Shown here piece by piece: positions 47,597-60,756 of a stretch of 64,000 nt of DNA. The translations under genes were made by a program, and so were the position numbers. Source of the DNA: Quercus robur (taxonomy: Eukaryota; Streptophyta; Magnoliopsida; Fagales; Fagaceae); contig NC_065544.1 of NCBI RefSeq assembly GCF_932294415.1, positions 20,497,351 through 20,561,350 of the forward strand. Reading direction: 5' to 3'. The notes beneath the pieces were generated by a model. That model was not told the DNA's origin. It searched no databases and saw nothing but the letters and a program-made list of their open reading frames with translations. How positions within the stretch are numbered: the first letter of the stretch is position 1; every line of letters starts with the position of its first letter.

Positions 47597-48350
47597 TGTT
47601 AGGACATATGTGATTCAATGTTAGGAATATATGTCACTATTTTATATAATTGGTTAATCATTTGACAAAACACACTTTACTTGTATTTGGATAGGTCTAT
47701 GATGAGTTTAATACTTTAAGGAGCAAGGTTTCAAGTTCAAGTGTTAAAACGATGCAAGTTTGTCCAAGAATTAAGTGAGAAAGTGCTAGATTTTTAAAGC
47801 TCGACAGCTAGCATTTATCGAGGTTTAAAAGCTATTTTAGCCCGCGGCTCAACAGCTATCTTGATAGATGGCTATCTATCGAGGTTTATGAAACTTAATT
47901 TTTCAGAGCTATTTTTCATCCAATCTGTGAGTATGTGTTTAGGCTTTCTCTTCTCACAATCCTAAACATATATAAGGATTATTTTGAGGGCCGTCAAAGG
48001 TGACACAAGTTGCACAAGTGTGAAGCAAAGTCTTGTTCATGCAAATTGTGACCGGAGACAGAATTTGCCCTAGTTCATCTTTTCTTAAAGAAGCTACTGT
48101 GTTTGTACACCGTAGGGTTTTGTGACCAATGAGCTTCTTGATCTTCATCATGTGATGAACTAAAGAACTCTGCAGCCAACATCCTTCTCAAGTTGGTGAT
48201 TAAGTTGTGTACTAGGTCCGCGCATCTAATGGTTAGTCACATACTGAGAGTCATGAATTGAAAAGGAGAGATTGTCATTATAGAACAAATCCAATTGGGT
48301 ATTAGGGTAAGAGTTCAACTGTAGGTTGGTATAAGGTACTGGGATTCCTT
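47597..48350 (+). repeat. LTR fragment of family C (unit 2)
   Basis: Counterpart of 17825-18580, starting TGTTAGGACATATG and ending at the same internal point, so the truncation predates the unit duplication. 48351-48829 holds nothing recognisable. Confidence 0.7.
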
Positions 48351-48829
48351 TTTATGAATCTATAGGTAGATAAATATGGTATCTCCATGGTGCAACACTA
48401 TTTAAAATTATATATGTTTTATTTATCAAAAGTTTTGTAGTTTAGTAATATAGTTTGATCTTTCTTATTAAGAGAACTAGGGTTAATATCCTCCACTTCT
48501 CACTTACAACTATTGAATTTAAATACCCTAAGAGTCCAAGTTCTAGGGTGAAGACTGTGTTTGTTTTTATTTAATCGATCTTTTCACTCGTTTATGTATT
48601 TAACAACTTATAACCTTCTTCGAAAAAGATTGAAATTTTTGAAATTCAAATCCATTGGGGGTGCATTTGTTTCGGTGTTAGAAAAAAATTTGTGTTTTTA
48701 GGTGTTTTGAGTGACTTGAAATCTTTGGTCAAACTGGAAAAAAATAAAATAAAATAAAAAATAATGTAGGTATGAGCATACGGTGTAAAATGACTAAAGT
48801 AAGTAGAACATTTACGATCATCATTCCTT

Positions 48830-49360
48830 CATACTATCTATCCCAAAATCTTTTAAAATGACTAAAGTAACCCTTAAATATCTAAAAATTACAAAAATAC
48901 TCCAAAATACCAAAAATGACCAGAATAGAAAAGGACTCCAAAATTTTAAAAAGAAAATCACTGAGACCTTTAAAATGATTACAATACCCTTGAAATCTCC
49001 AAAATTACCGAAATTCATTTAGAACATAAAAAATGCCCGTAAAGTGTTGAAAATGACCAAAACCCTTGAAAACTCTATAATTACTAAAATATCCCAAAAA
49101 TCTTCAAAATTGCTAAAACAAGTGTAAATACTTGTGGGGTGTGGGGGGTAAGGGCCGAGGTTCAAGTCTTTATTAGGAAGTTTCACACATATATATACTT
49201 AGATTAGGTTAAAGTAGACTTTATATCTTGTAAAAAATTAAAAAAAAATAAATAAAACAACCAAAATGCTTTGAAATCACCAGAATGACTAAAATACCCT
49301 AGGAACCTCTAAAATGAACAAAAGGCTCCAAATACCTCCAAAATGACCAAACTAGCCTTG
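48830..49360. repeat. Minisatellite with headless SINE (unit 2)
   Basis: Same ~30-bp degenerate repeat as in unit 1 but shorter. The SINE body (about 49119-49255) retains the B box GGTTCAAGTC and tail but lacks the A box half. Confidence 0.65.
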
Positions 49361-50329
49361 ACATCATTTTGGTGGTTTGAGATGTATTTTGGGTTTTTGG
49401 GAGGTTCCTAATATTTTAGGCATTTACTTTTCCATATAAAAGGAATTTTTTAAAATAATATTTATAACTTGTCAAATGCTGGAAAATATTTTTTTGCAAA
49501 AAGCATTTTACGCTAAAACAAACAAACGTAACCAGGATAGCTTCTCATCACATGGCATTTCTTAAAAAAAAAAAAAAAAAAAAGAAGAAGAAGTAAAATA
49601 AACAGAAAAATAAAAGAGAGATATTTAATTAGAGCCATTATAATTATATTTTACTACAGAAGTATTTGAAATTAGCGTGGCTCTTGAATTGCATGAAAGC
49701 CGCCATGTTACGAATTTGAACAAATGAAACTTAAAATAGTTCGATAAAAACATTTTCATAAACAACGCTTATTTTTTTTGAGAGCCATACATAAACAACT
49801 CATGCGATAGGGACGTCAACATTATCAATTTGGGCAAACTTTGAAACAGGCAATCAACATTGTTTACATAAGATTAAAAAATGAGCCAAAAAATAGTTCT
49901 TTTTTTAGGACAGAGGTGTACTTACAGAAGGGGCTCAATCGGGGGCTGCGACTTTGAAATAGGCAAACATTGTTTATACTAATCCTACTTGTCTTTTTCT
50001 TTCTATTTTTTAATAACTATGTCCTTCGTTGACGTTTGACATTCCATTTTTTTAATGCAAATTGTATTGGCGGTGAAGAAAAAAAATATAAATTAATGCT
50101 ATAAACAATTCTTTATAATATTTTTTGTAATTTTATATGAATTTTATTTGATTGGATTTTGACAATTCTTTCACGAGTACTATTTCTCACGCGGAACAGT
50201 CCCCTGCAATCCATAAGAATCATTATAAAACAAAGGTGAGCTCAGCTACTACTATTAAATTTGCAGGCCATCTATTTATTCTCTAACTTTGCTATGATCA
50301 GCAGACTTTGCTTACTCTCTCTCCGAATT
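49361..50329. other. Distal promoter region of peroxidase 3
   Basis: No coding gene. Equivalent to 19880-20860. Near 50150 a short tract differs from the unit 2 counterpart. A poly-A run lies near 49565-49582. Confidence 0.6.
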
Positions 50330-50354
50330 TTGACCTCAAATGATCCTATAAATA
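50330..50354 (+). promoter_or_regulatory. Promoter core of peroxidase 3: W-box and TATA box
   Basis: TTGACC at 50330-50335 and TATAAATA at 50347-50354, 136 bp before the ATG. This is the uninterrupted form of the sequence that element A split in unit 2. Confidence 0.65.
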
Positions 50355-50439
50355 TAATAATTGTCCTCTTTCATTCTCACAATACCACAAGCAAAGCTTA
50401 GTGCTACTACAAATTTGAAAATACAAACTTCCAATTTAG

Positions 50440-51780
<1,341 letters not shown>

Positions 51781-52079
51781 TCAAAAGTGCTCCAAGCTAA
51801 GCCACGAAGGATGATTACAATTATTCCCACCGAAAAAAAAAAAAAAAAAATGTATTCTAATTTGTTCTTGAATTTTATTTCCATTTTGGTGTAAGCTCAG
51901 GAGATGTAAAAAAGTATGTAATGAAAATTCTTTATTTATTGGCGTAAGCCAATAGATCAAGGGTCCTTGAGAAAGATTTTCAGTTTAATAACGAAAAGTA
52001 ATTTTGACTTTACTACATGCGCTAGCTGTTCATAGCTTACGATCAAACAGAAAAAAGTAATTTTTTTTTTTTTAATATA
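51781..52079. other. 3' flank of peroxidase 3
   Basis: Matches the flank of copy 1, with the A run (51834-51850) and the TATTGGC-GTAA-GCCAATA hairpin. No element is inserted. Confidence 0.6.
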
Positions 52080-55000
52080 TAGTGTCTGCTCTGATAGTAG
52101 CACTCTCAAGCTACTATCAGGAGTAATGATGACAACACCTGCTCCTCCCCTCTTTTATGTCAATGATCCGTCCATTGGATTGTCTCTTTCTGGTTTTCTC
52201 CATCTTCGGGCATGGTAAACTCTGCTATGAAGTTTGCCAGTGCTTGGGCATTTATGGCCACCCTAGGTTTGTACTTGATGTTGAATTGACTGAGCTGGAT
52301 GGCCCACTGTATCCTTAATCCTGTGGCTTCAGGTTTATTCATTTCTTTCTTGATGGACTAGTTTGTCATTACTTTGATCGGGTTCGCCTGAAAGTATGGA
52401 GGAAGCTTCCAAGAGGCCACTATCAGGGCGAATGTGATCTTCTTTATACGTGGGTATTTGGCCTTAGTCCCTTAGAAAGCCTGGCTGACATAATACACCG
52501 GGCACTGCACTCTTTGTTCTTCCCTAATTAACGCTGCACTCACCGCAGTTGTGGATACTACCTAGTACAGGAACATGTCCTCACCTTCCTTTGATGGGCT
52601 TAGGAGTGGAGGGTTGCTCAAGTAGCACTTCAGTTCTTGGAATGCTGCTACACACTCATCCGTCCAAATGTAAACTTGCTTCAGGGTTTTGAAGGAAGGA
52701 AGACACTTATCTGTGGCTCTAGAGAAGAACCTATTGAAGGCTGCAATCCTTCCCATGAGTGATTGTACCTCCTTGACCATCTTTGGTGATGACATCTCGA
52801 GGATGACCTTCACTTTCTCTAGATTGGCTTCTATTCCCCTTTGTGATACCATGAAGTTGAGGAATTTTCCCAAGGATACTCCGAATGCGCATTTGGTCTT
52901 GTTCAACTTCGTACTATACTGCCTTAGTGTATCGAAGGTTTCTTTAAAGTCGTCCAGATGACTTTCTTCTTCCCTGCCCTTGACGAGCATATCATCCACA
53001 TACACTTCTACGTTTCTCCCGATTTGTTTGTTGAACATCTAGTTTACCAACCTCTAGTATGTGGCCCCTGCGTTCTTCAACTCAAAGGGCATGACCTTGT
53101 AGCAATAAAGTCCCTAGCTAGCGATGAAAACCGTTTTCTCCTAATCTTCCTCAACCATTTGTATCTGGTTGTACCCCGAGAAAGCGTCCATGAAGGTGAG
53201 GAGTTTATGCCCTGCTGTTGAGTCAACGAGCTAGTTGATCCTAGGCAAAGGGAAGCTATCTTCAGGGTAGGCATCGTTTAGATTTGTGAAGTCCATGCAC
53301 ATTCTTCATTTCCTATTCGTTTTCTTGACTATGACGACATTGGCCAGCCACTCTAGATAGTATACTTCCCTAATAAAGTAAGCGACAAGTAATTTGTCCA
53401 CTTCGTCCATTATTGTCTTGTTCTGTTCAGGGGCGAAAACCCTTCTTCTCTGTTCGATTGGTTTTCTTTCGGGATCCACCTTTAGGTGATGTGGAATGAT
53501 ACTTGCTGGTATGCTAGGCATATCCTTATGGCTCCATGCGAACACATCCAGGTTGCTCTTAAAAAAACTTATGATTTTTTCTTTCGTCAAAGGATCCAGG
53601 TTTGTCCTTACTTTAGTTGTCTTCGTTGGTTCCCTTTCCACTAACTCGATTGTTTCCAGAGCTTCCATGACCTCTGATGTCTTCTCCTTGATCATCCATG
53701 TATGGTTTTCCTTTGAGGCCAACACTGCCTGATAGCACTCTCGAGCTAGTACCTAGTCCCCTTTTATCTCCCCAACTCCCTGTTCCATCAAGAACTTCAC
53801 CTTCAGGCAATAGGTAGATGTGGCTGCTTTCCAACGATTAAGAGTAGGCCTCCCTATGATGACATTATAGGACAAGGGGGAGTCTACTACCAAGAAATTG
53901 TGTTGGTTAGTTACTTGGAGAGGGTATAAGCTAGCTGTGACCATCAACGTTACTATCCCTCTTGGGTACACCTTGTCTCCACTGAAATTGACGAGGGGAG
54001 ATTCGAACGGATGAAGTTTCTTCGGGTCTACCTTCAGCTGTTGAAAAGTAGAGAGGTAAATGATGTCTGCTGAGCTCCCATTATCTACCAGTACTCGTCT
54101 GGTGTTGAAGCCTTCTATCATGAGCATAATGATTAGGGGGTTGTCTTGTGGCTGCTTCATTCCTCGAGCATCCTCTTTGAAAAAGACTATATCTAAGTTT
54201 TCCCTTCTTCGGTGTTTGGATAGGCATATCGTATGGACACTGTTTACTTGTCTCTGCTGTGACTTATTAAGGGACTTTATCAATCCTCCCGCGATAGATC
54301 CTCCATTGATCATCATTATTTCTCCTATGGCGTCCCTTGGGCGATCTTGTGGACGATCTTTAATCCTGGGTTTTTCATCTGATCTTGCCCGTGCCACTTG
54401 CTTTGCCTGACCTGGTCTGTCCTTCCTCACAAATTATTGTGACTTTCCTTTTTGGATCAATTTTTCTATTTCTTCTTTCAAATCCCTGCAATCCTCCGTG
54501 TAATGGCCATGATCTTTGTGGAAATAGCAATACTTCTTCTTGTCGCGAATGTTAAGCAAGGAGTGTAGCAGTTTTGGCCATTTAAGGGCATGGTCGTCTT
54601 TGATCTGCATCAAAATCTTATTAACAGACATAACTAAGGGAGTAAAATTTACCGTCCTTGAAAGCTTACCGCCACCCCTATTGATGGAGTCTCGGCTAGA
54701 TGAAGGGGAGCTTCTCTCCCTCTTTCTACCTCTTTGCACGTCTCGGGTGCTTCTTCTTTCCTTTTGTGGACCCTTATGTTCAATTGCAGCCAAAGCATCT
54801 TCAACGTTCATATATTTTTGGGCCTTCAACAACTTCTCTATCATTGATCCAAAGGGACTTTTTGCAAGTGCGACCACGAAATCCTTTGACTTCAAGCTAG
54901 CATTAAACATAGTCAGTTGCACTTTGTCTTCCACCTCGCCTACCTCCAACACTTCCTTGTTAAATCTTTTCACGTAAGATCTTAGTGACTCCCCTTCTCC

Positions 55001-56194
55001 TTGCTTGATTGTGAGGAGGTGATCTGCTGGTCTTTTTTGATGTTGACCACCAACGAAGTGGCAAACAAAGGAGTTGCTGAGTTGCTCGAAGTCGTCAATG
55101 GATGAACGAGTGAGTTTGTTAAACCATACTTTCGCGGCCCCCTTGAGGGTGGTCGAGAAAGACCTACATAGAATTTCATTGAGGTTTTGATGTAAAGTTA
55201 AGGTCATCTTGAAGGTCGTTATATGATCCAGAGGGTCCTTCAAACCATTGAACAACTCGAGCGGGGGGAGACGAAACTTGAGCGGCAGGGGGCATTCCAG
55301 GACACTAGGGGTAAATGGAGAGTCAATTTTTTTCACCATCCCATCCAAGTTCTTGTCCATCTTCTCCTTCATCACATTCTCGACCTTGTCCATTTCCTTT
55401 CGTATGCTCTTCAAGAGGTCATTGCTAGCTCTGTCTGATGGGTTTGCCCTTATTAACCCATCTCTCCTATTGTTGTTCTCTTCGTTTTCATTCTTGTCGA
55501 CGTCATGATTTTCCTCTTGTTGCAGCTACAACCTTATCTCCTGATTCTGCCTGGTTAGTTATTCCACATTGGTTGTGAGTGCTTGGATTTGTAGGGCCAA
55601 GGCTATTGGAACATGAGATGTGTTAGATTCCATCTGGGTGTCACAGAGGTTAGAGCTACATTTTCAAATTGAGGTTTAAGAAATTTCCCACAGACGGCAC
55701 CAAACTGATAATGCCAAAATCATTAGTCGAGGTGATTGTCTAGATGGAAGGTGACTCAGGATCGCCTAAATGCCTACAAGAGAGAAAGATTCAAGCTAGA
55801 AAGGTCACCGGTGTAGTGCCAACCACTAGGCCTCTGATGATAAAGTCAGATGACTAGGAAAAGAATGGCCAATGGCTCTATCTGTGTTGTGAGTATAAGA
55901 ATAAAGACAAAAAAAAAAAAAAATGTACCTCCCTTGGGGCTTTGTGTTACCTATATATATGGCTTTCTTTTCTAGCCCTTGGGGGCATTCAATAGCAGTA
56001 TCAATGTCATTCTTGTAACGCCTCTGAATGGTTTGAAAGAGAAGATTCGGTGTCTCCTCAACGTTTGTGCTACTTATTGTTGATGTGTAACGGCATTCTA
56101 TTTATTATGGCTTAAATGGCTTTTCCCTTCGTTTGGCGTGGACTCGCCTGGACAAAGGAAATTTATTGGACTCATCAATTTTCCACATAAAACA
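52080..56194 (-). mobile_element. Ty3/gypsy fossil, Tat-like, 3'-truncated (unit 3)
   Basis: Parts: 5' LTR (55706-56194), gag (about 54434-55530, with [14 protein letters not shown]), protease region (53753-54430), RT with YVDD (about 52562-53480) and RNase H (about 52100-52560, with QWAIQLSQF). All parts are on one strand, as in unit 1. Broken. Confidence 0.85.
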
Positions 56195-56257
56195 ATTTGT
56201 TCTTCATTCTTTGCTTTCATTACAAACATCCATGATACTCTAATACGTATCATTGAT

Positions 56258-56559
56258 GGAAAATTATTGCCTAGTCCCGGACTACAAGGTCAGCACGCTG
56301 ACCTTGTAGTCCCAGCCAATAGGAGCATGCCAGCGAATTAAAATTTGCTTACCTCACTTGAACTGCCAGCTCATTGTAATAAAGGAGAATTTGTTAACGT
56401 TTGTTACCGTTTGAATTGCCAGCACATTTAAAATTTGCATATTTGAGTTGGCGGGTTGTGAAGCAACACATGGGCCCACATCAATAAAATAAGTGATATA
56501 ACTAAAGGCTTACTCCATTTTCTCAGTAGGGTTCTCAACTTAATGGCTTAAAAGCCATA
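56258..56559 (+). repeat. Left TIR of the MULE with internal palindrome
   Basis: About 300 bp. Positions 56279-56312 form a palindrome with 16-bp perfect arms (GGACTACAAGGTCAGC) around a 2-base centre. A segment ACTAAAGGCTTACTCC near 56501 is an extra stretch absent from the right TIR and repeated outside the TIR near 56605. Confidence 0.88.
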
Positions 56560-56738
56560 AAGAAAACAAAACAAAGCTAAGGCAGAAGACAAGCGGCGGA
56601 GAACACTAAAGGCTTACTCCATTTTCTCCCTTTCTCTTCTCTTTAGCTCACTTTCTCTGTTCATTTTCTCCATTTTTTCTTCAGCTTCACCAAACTTTAA
56701 AATCTCTGTTTCTACCATACTTTTCTGTGGGACAAAAC

Positions 56739-56873
56739 ATGGCCGAATCTCCATGGTTGCATCAGCCACCGAGTCCCACACCACCACCACCGGCTGTGCT
56801 TGCCCATGTCACCTCCTATCTTAAGGCTTTCTCATCTCTCTCTCTAGCCCAAATGTGGCTGATTTATATTTGA
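56739..56873 (+). CDS. Short open frame (44 residues) inside the MULE
   Basis: ATG in a good context (AACATGGCC) after a pyrimidine-rich leader. The product begins MAESPWLHQPPSPTPPPPAV and has no family I recognise. The leader, GC-richer coding stretch and following T-rich intron-like DNA (56874-57250) resemble the 5' end of a plant gene, so this may be a captured first exon. Real translation is unproven. Confidence 0.3.
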   Translation: MAESPWLHQPPSPTPPPPAVLAHVTSYLKAFSSLSLAQMWLIYI

Positions 56874-57296
56874 TTGGATTTTAATGTTGTTTTTGAAATG
56901 CATAGATGATGTTTGTGAAAATACCTGTTAAAAACTTTAGTTCCAATGCTTTGTGCTTTACGGCTTTGCCTTGAGCTAATGTGTTATTTTAGATGGTGGT
57001 AGTTGTTTTGCTTATTTTCTGCCAGTTGGTGTGTAACTAAGCTATATTCATATTTTCCTAAATTTTATGGTTTATTATGTTAGAGAGGATTATTTTAAGA
57101 TTTTAATATATTCGGAATATTTCAATCAATGTTAAAAATGTTGCTTTTGATCTTATGTTGGTTCAGTTTCATGGTTGAGTAAGAGGACTACTGAAAGTGT
57201 GGATGAATTTTAGTTTGGTGATTGTGATATGCAACAACAATTCTACTTACTGCAGAGCCTACAGCCCAAAATTAAAATTTGAACTTTTTTTTTGTG

Positions 57297-57551
57297 TGAT
57301 GGAGGACTTGGAGGCCACCAATACTGTCTTGTAAGAGAATAGTTAGAGAGGCTGGGTCCGAATGCTTTGTTGTGCCAAGGGTCAAGTCTGGTTCAGGACA
57401 AGCTAGGTAATAGTGGCATACCAATGTTTTAGTTTTCATGCCTTCTATGTTTTCTAGGTAGTCAGTGTTAAGTCCCAAAGCCTCTGACAGTAATTCTAAT
57501 AGTGCTTTGCTTAGTTCAATCACGTGTTTCGTATATTCACTTACAACCTCC
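57297..57551 (-). pseudogene. Captured exon of a 2-oxoglutarate/Fe(II) dioxygenase
   Basis: The minus-strand translation reads EVVSEYTKHVIELSKALL, then LLSEALGLN, YYLACPEPDLTLGT, TKHSDPASLTILLQD and GGLQVLH. This is the core of the 1-aminocyclopropane-1-carboxylate-oxidase-homologue (2A6/DMR6-like) family. It includes the first two iron ligands, His and Asp of HSD; the second His and the Arg region are absent. A splice-acceptor-like TTTTTTAG sits directly before the exon start, so an exon edge was captured. It stops after LQVLHH. This is a host-gene piece carried by the MULE (Pack-MULE behaviour) and cannot encode an enzyme. Confidence 0.8.
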
Positions 57552-57619
57552 CTAAAAAATAAGACACAAATAAAGTGAATAGCTTTGCAGGCTAAAGTTA
57601 AAAATTGAACTTAATAAAA

Positions 57620-57730
57620 ATTGAATCTCCTCAAGCCAAGCCATCTCTGTGTCAAACTGAATAGCTTTGCGGGCTAGAGTGTGGGCAACCTAGTTTGCCT
57701 CCCTCTTTGTGTGATGGAATTCACAGCTTA
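57620..57730 (-). pseudogene. RNase H-like (RVT_3) fragment inside the MULE
   Basis: The minus-strand translation gives FHHTKREAN, then VAHTLARKAIQF and MAWLEEI. This fits the C-terminal end of the plant RNase H-like domain found in LINE-derived ORFs (REANxVAHxLA...W.EE). One in-frame stop (TAG) lies after REAN. Part of it (GAATAGCTTTGC(A/G)GGCTA) is repeated about 80 bp to the left, so the piece was locally duplicated. Confidence 0.55.
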
Positions 57731-58120
57731 ATAGACACAATGGTCTCATCAACTAAAATTAAAATGATCAATATGGATTCATCATAACACTGGCATAATA
57801 TTAAGTTGGTCATTACAAAATTGCCTCATGAGTACACAATGGCTCTGAAAAATATCAACACAAAAAAGAAACTCATGGAGAGCTTGCAAAAGAGCGACCA
57901 CAATCAACCTCAATCTAGCACTAACATATCCTAATAATATAAAGTCCTAACAACAACAAAAAATTAAATAAAAATGAAATCCATCAAATGTTGATCCAAG
58001 TACACATCATATATCTCATGTTCTAGCTCTTCCAGTCCCAACTCCAGCTCAAACTCTACCTTTTTCAAAAAATACCTTATGAACTCTCTTACTTAGTTCT
58101 TTGTAGCCATTGCCCATGTC

Positions 58121-60729
58121 TTACTTCTTTAACTTTTCTATGTGGTTGACAACCTAATTTAAAGAAAAATAAATAAATAAAATGTATAAAGTAAGTAATC
58201 CTTGAGAACAAGAAATAAATGACACTATTGATAAAACAAGTATGCAAAATAATTTCCAAATTTACCTCTTGGCTATATTTGTAATCTGGTTGCTTGGAAT
58301 TATAAATCAATGAGCTCATTTGGGAAGTAGATGAATTCTATAAGGAATAAAATATAAGAACACATTATATAAAAACAAAGCTTTGTACATATAGTTTCAC
58401 ATAGTATCGAATGAATGAATTGTGCCAATTTACCTGATTAAGTTGGGCTACAACATCGGTACCTTGCAACATAGATGTAAATGGTACATTTACATAACTC
58501 ATGTCCTAAATAGAAAATAGCTCGTAATTAGGTATCAAGTATAGCAATCAGATTATGACTATACATTATATATATACCTGAGAATGCATTGTCCAAGGTG
58601 AGTAAGATTGACCACATAAGTTAGCACTTGTAAAGCCTGTATAAGAGTAGGGATTACGTGGTTGACAGACTGGTGTATTGCATGCGCCACCAAATGAGAC
58701 ATTTGAATGTTCTTCAACTACTTGTTGTTTTCTTTTTCCTATGAAATTGTACACAAAAAAAAAAAATCACACACAAAATCAGAATTTAATATACAAAAAA
58801 TATTTAGTGATGATAAAAATGTTAAATTGTATATTTAGTTTTTAACAAAAAGTTACTCACTTGAAGAAGATGCATCTTTAGATGTGTTTGCCTTGCGCTT
58901 CTCAAAGTGCCCTTTAAGTCTAGTATTTCTTAAACCTTTTGATCTCACACATGGGGGATTTAACACTAACACCTCATTTGGCAAGCAAGGCATTTCATCA
59001 GTGGTGTCACATTGTATGACTTCATTCTCTTCCACATTTGCATCTACACCAAACTTGACCCTTGATAACTCCCTTTCAATTTTTTCATCAAGTTCCAATA
59101 GCAATTTTTGGAAAATTCTCTTAAGGCTATCCTCCCCTTGACTTTTAGATATGATTGTATTAGCTATTCGCATCATGCTATTACGCCATACTATCTTTGC
59201 CTCTTTATCATTACTAAGTGAATGATTGTCTTGTTCATAAGTTATCATCCCCTTCTTAGCCTCTTTTGTCCAACGTTTCAAAATGTATTGACTTGGAATT
59301 CTAGTTAAATTTTTTATACTAAAAACCCGCAATGCATGACAACAAAGAATCCCCAATGACTCAAATTTCTTACAAGAACAAGAAATATTGTTATTAAGAC
59401 GATCAAACCGGACAATGCGTACTCTTTCACTATTTTCTTCTTTGACCTCAAAAACACCAATTGTATCTTGGCAATCAACTTGATCCCAAACCATTGCAAG
59501 ACTATCAAGAAATTGATTTTCAAATAAATTGAATATCTTACAGGTGTAAACTTGAGTTGCATGACTCAAAATGCCACTCTTCTTAATTGCTTTTTGTGGG
59601 GCACCTTGCTTGCATCGAAAATCTTCATCCAATTCCGAGGAACGCATACTTGCCAATACATTTTCATATTCAATTACAAACTTAGTGAGACTAATTGATT
59701 TATTTGCTATACCATTCAAAACATTGTTCGTGCTCTCACTCCTCAAGGAAGATTTAAATTCAGCTTGAAAAAATCCTTAGTGAATGCAGTGCTCCACTTA
59801 TGTCGAATTTTGTACATCATATTAAGCCAATGATGATTCTCAATATCAAATCTTTGTGTCATTTGATCCCATGTCTGTTGAAATTCCAATTCTGAATCAC
59901 AATATTTTTGACACTTGTTGAACAAGTACATAAACTCTGAGTTAGAGTTTAAGTCTCCTAAGCGAGAAGGAGCATAATAATATATAGGCTTTCCTTTACG
60001 AATACTAAAACCCATTCGCAATGCATAATCATTATATAAAGCATATGCTTCATCTACATTATGGACCACCTTATTCAACAAATTTTCATCACTATTTTCT
60101 AGCCTTGCTACAAACATGCAGTCCCCTTCAATTTCTTCAATATCACTTGGTTTGCAAATAACTACATCAATTTTTATGACAAATATAAATATTAGAAACA
60201 AAATACTAAGAAAATTACAATACAATAATTATATCATTCTTCTTAAACGCCTATGGTACACTTAATCACAAAACTCTAATGTTTAGGCACAGTAACAACA
60301 ACAATGTTTTAATACCAATTTTTTTAATATTTATTTATTAATTTTTTTTTTTTGGGATTGACTATGGATAACAACAACAATAACAACAATATTTTAGTCT
60401 TAAATTTTTTGGGTTGATTATGGATACTCAATAAAAAAAATATTATAATAACAAAAAATTAACAATAAATACAGTAAAAAACAAAAATAAATAAATCATT
60501 TATATATGAAAAAAAAAAAAAGCAAAATCTTAATGATATTTTTCTTCGGCTAGACTATAAAATTCATATCATGTAAATACAACAAATTCAACACATTTTT
60601 ATATAGTTTTATTTGAGAGCAAGTATATCACCACAAATTCTTAAACGTTCTTGCAAAATATAAATTAAATCAAAACAATACAAGACAAAATATACCTTTA
60701 TCACTTTCCTCCAAGTCCATTTGTACCAT
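58121..60729 (-). pseudogene. FAR1/FRS-type MULE transposase gene, core missing
   Basis: Model on the minus strand: exon 1 60696-60729 (MVQMDLEESDK), exon 2 58861-60161, then exons 58578-58738, 58434-58505, 58266-58337 and 58121-58153, all with GT-AG edges, about 557 residues. Exon 2 begins with the start of a FAR1 DNA-binding domain (EAYALYNDYALRMGFSIRKG), then jumps to the end of the MULE transposase region (LEFQQTWDQM, HKWSTAF). The rest of the FAR1 domain and the DDE catalytic core are absent. A one-base shift in a T run near 59773 separates this from SESTNNVL and the SWIM zinc finger (CSCKKFESLGILCCH, about 59325-59395). It is not a working transposase. Lying inside TIRs and a TSD, it is transposon-borne, not a host FRS locus. 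Confidence 0.85.
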
Positions 60730-60756
60730 GCTTTTACTTGAAATCAAATAAAATAG

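Larger units (their letters stand above)
20571..50053. repeat. Tandem unit 2 (about 11.8 kb without elements A and B)
   Basis: Same order of parts as unit 1, with elements A and B inserted around peroxidase 2. Subtracting both elements and one copy of each target duplication leaves about 11.8 kb. By eye, the shared parts differ from units 1 and 3 by a few per cent plus small indels. Confidence 0.75.

Noticed and set aside
58121-60729. A host FAR1/FRS light-signalling gene
   Set aside because: It lies inside long TIRs and a 9-bp TSD and lacks the transposase-derived core that FRS proteins keep.
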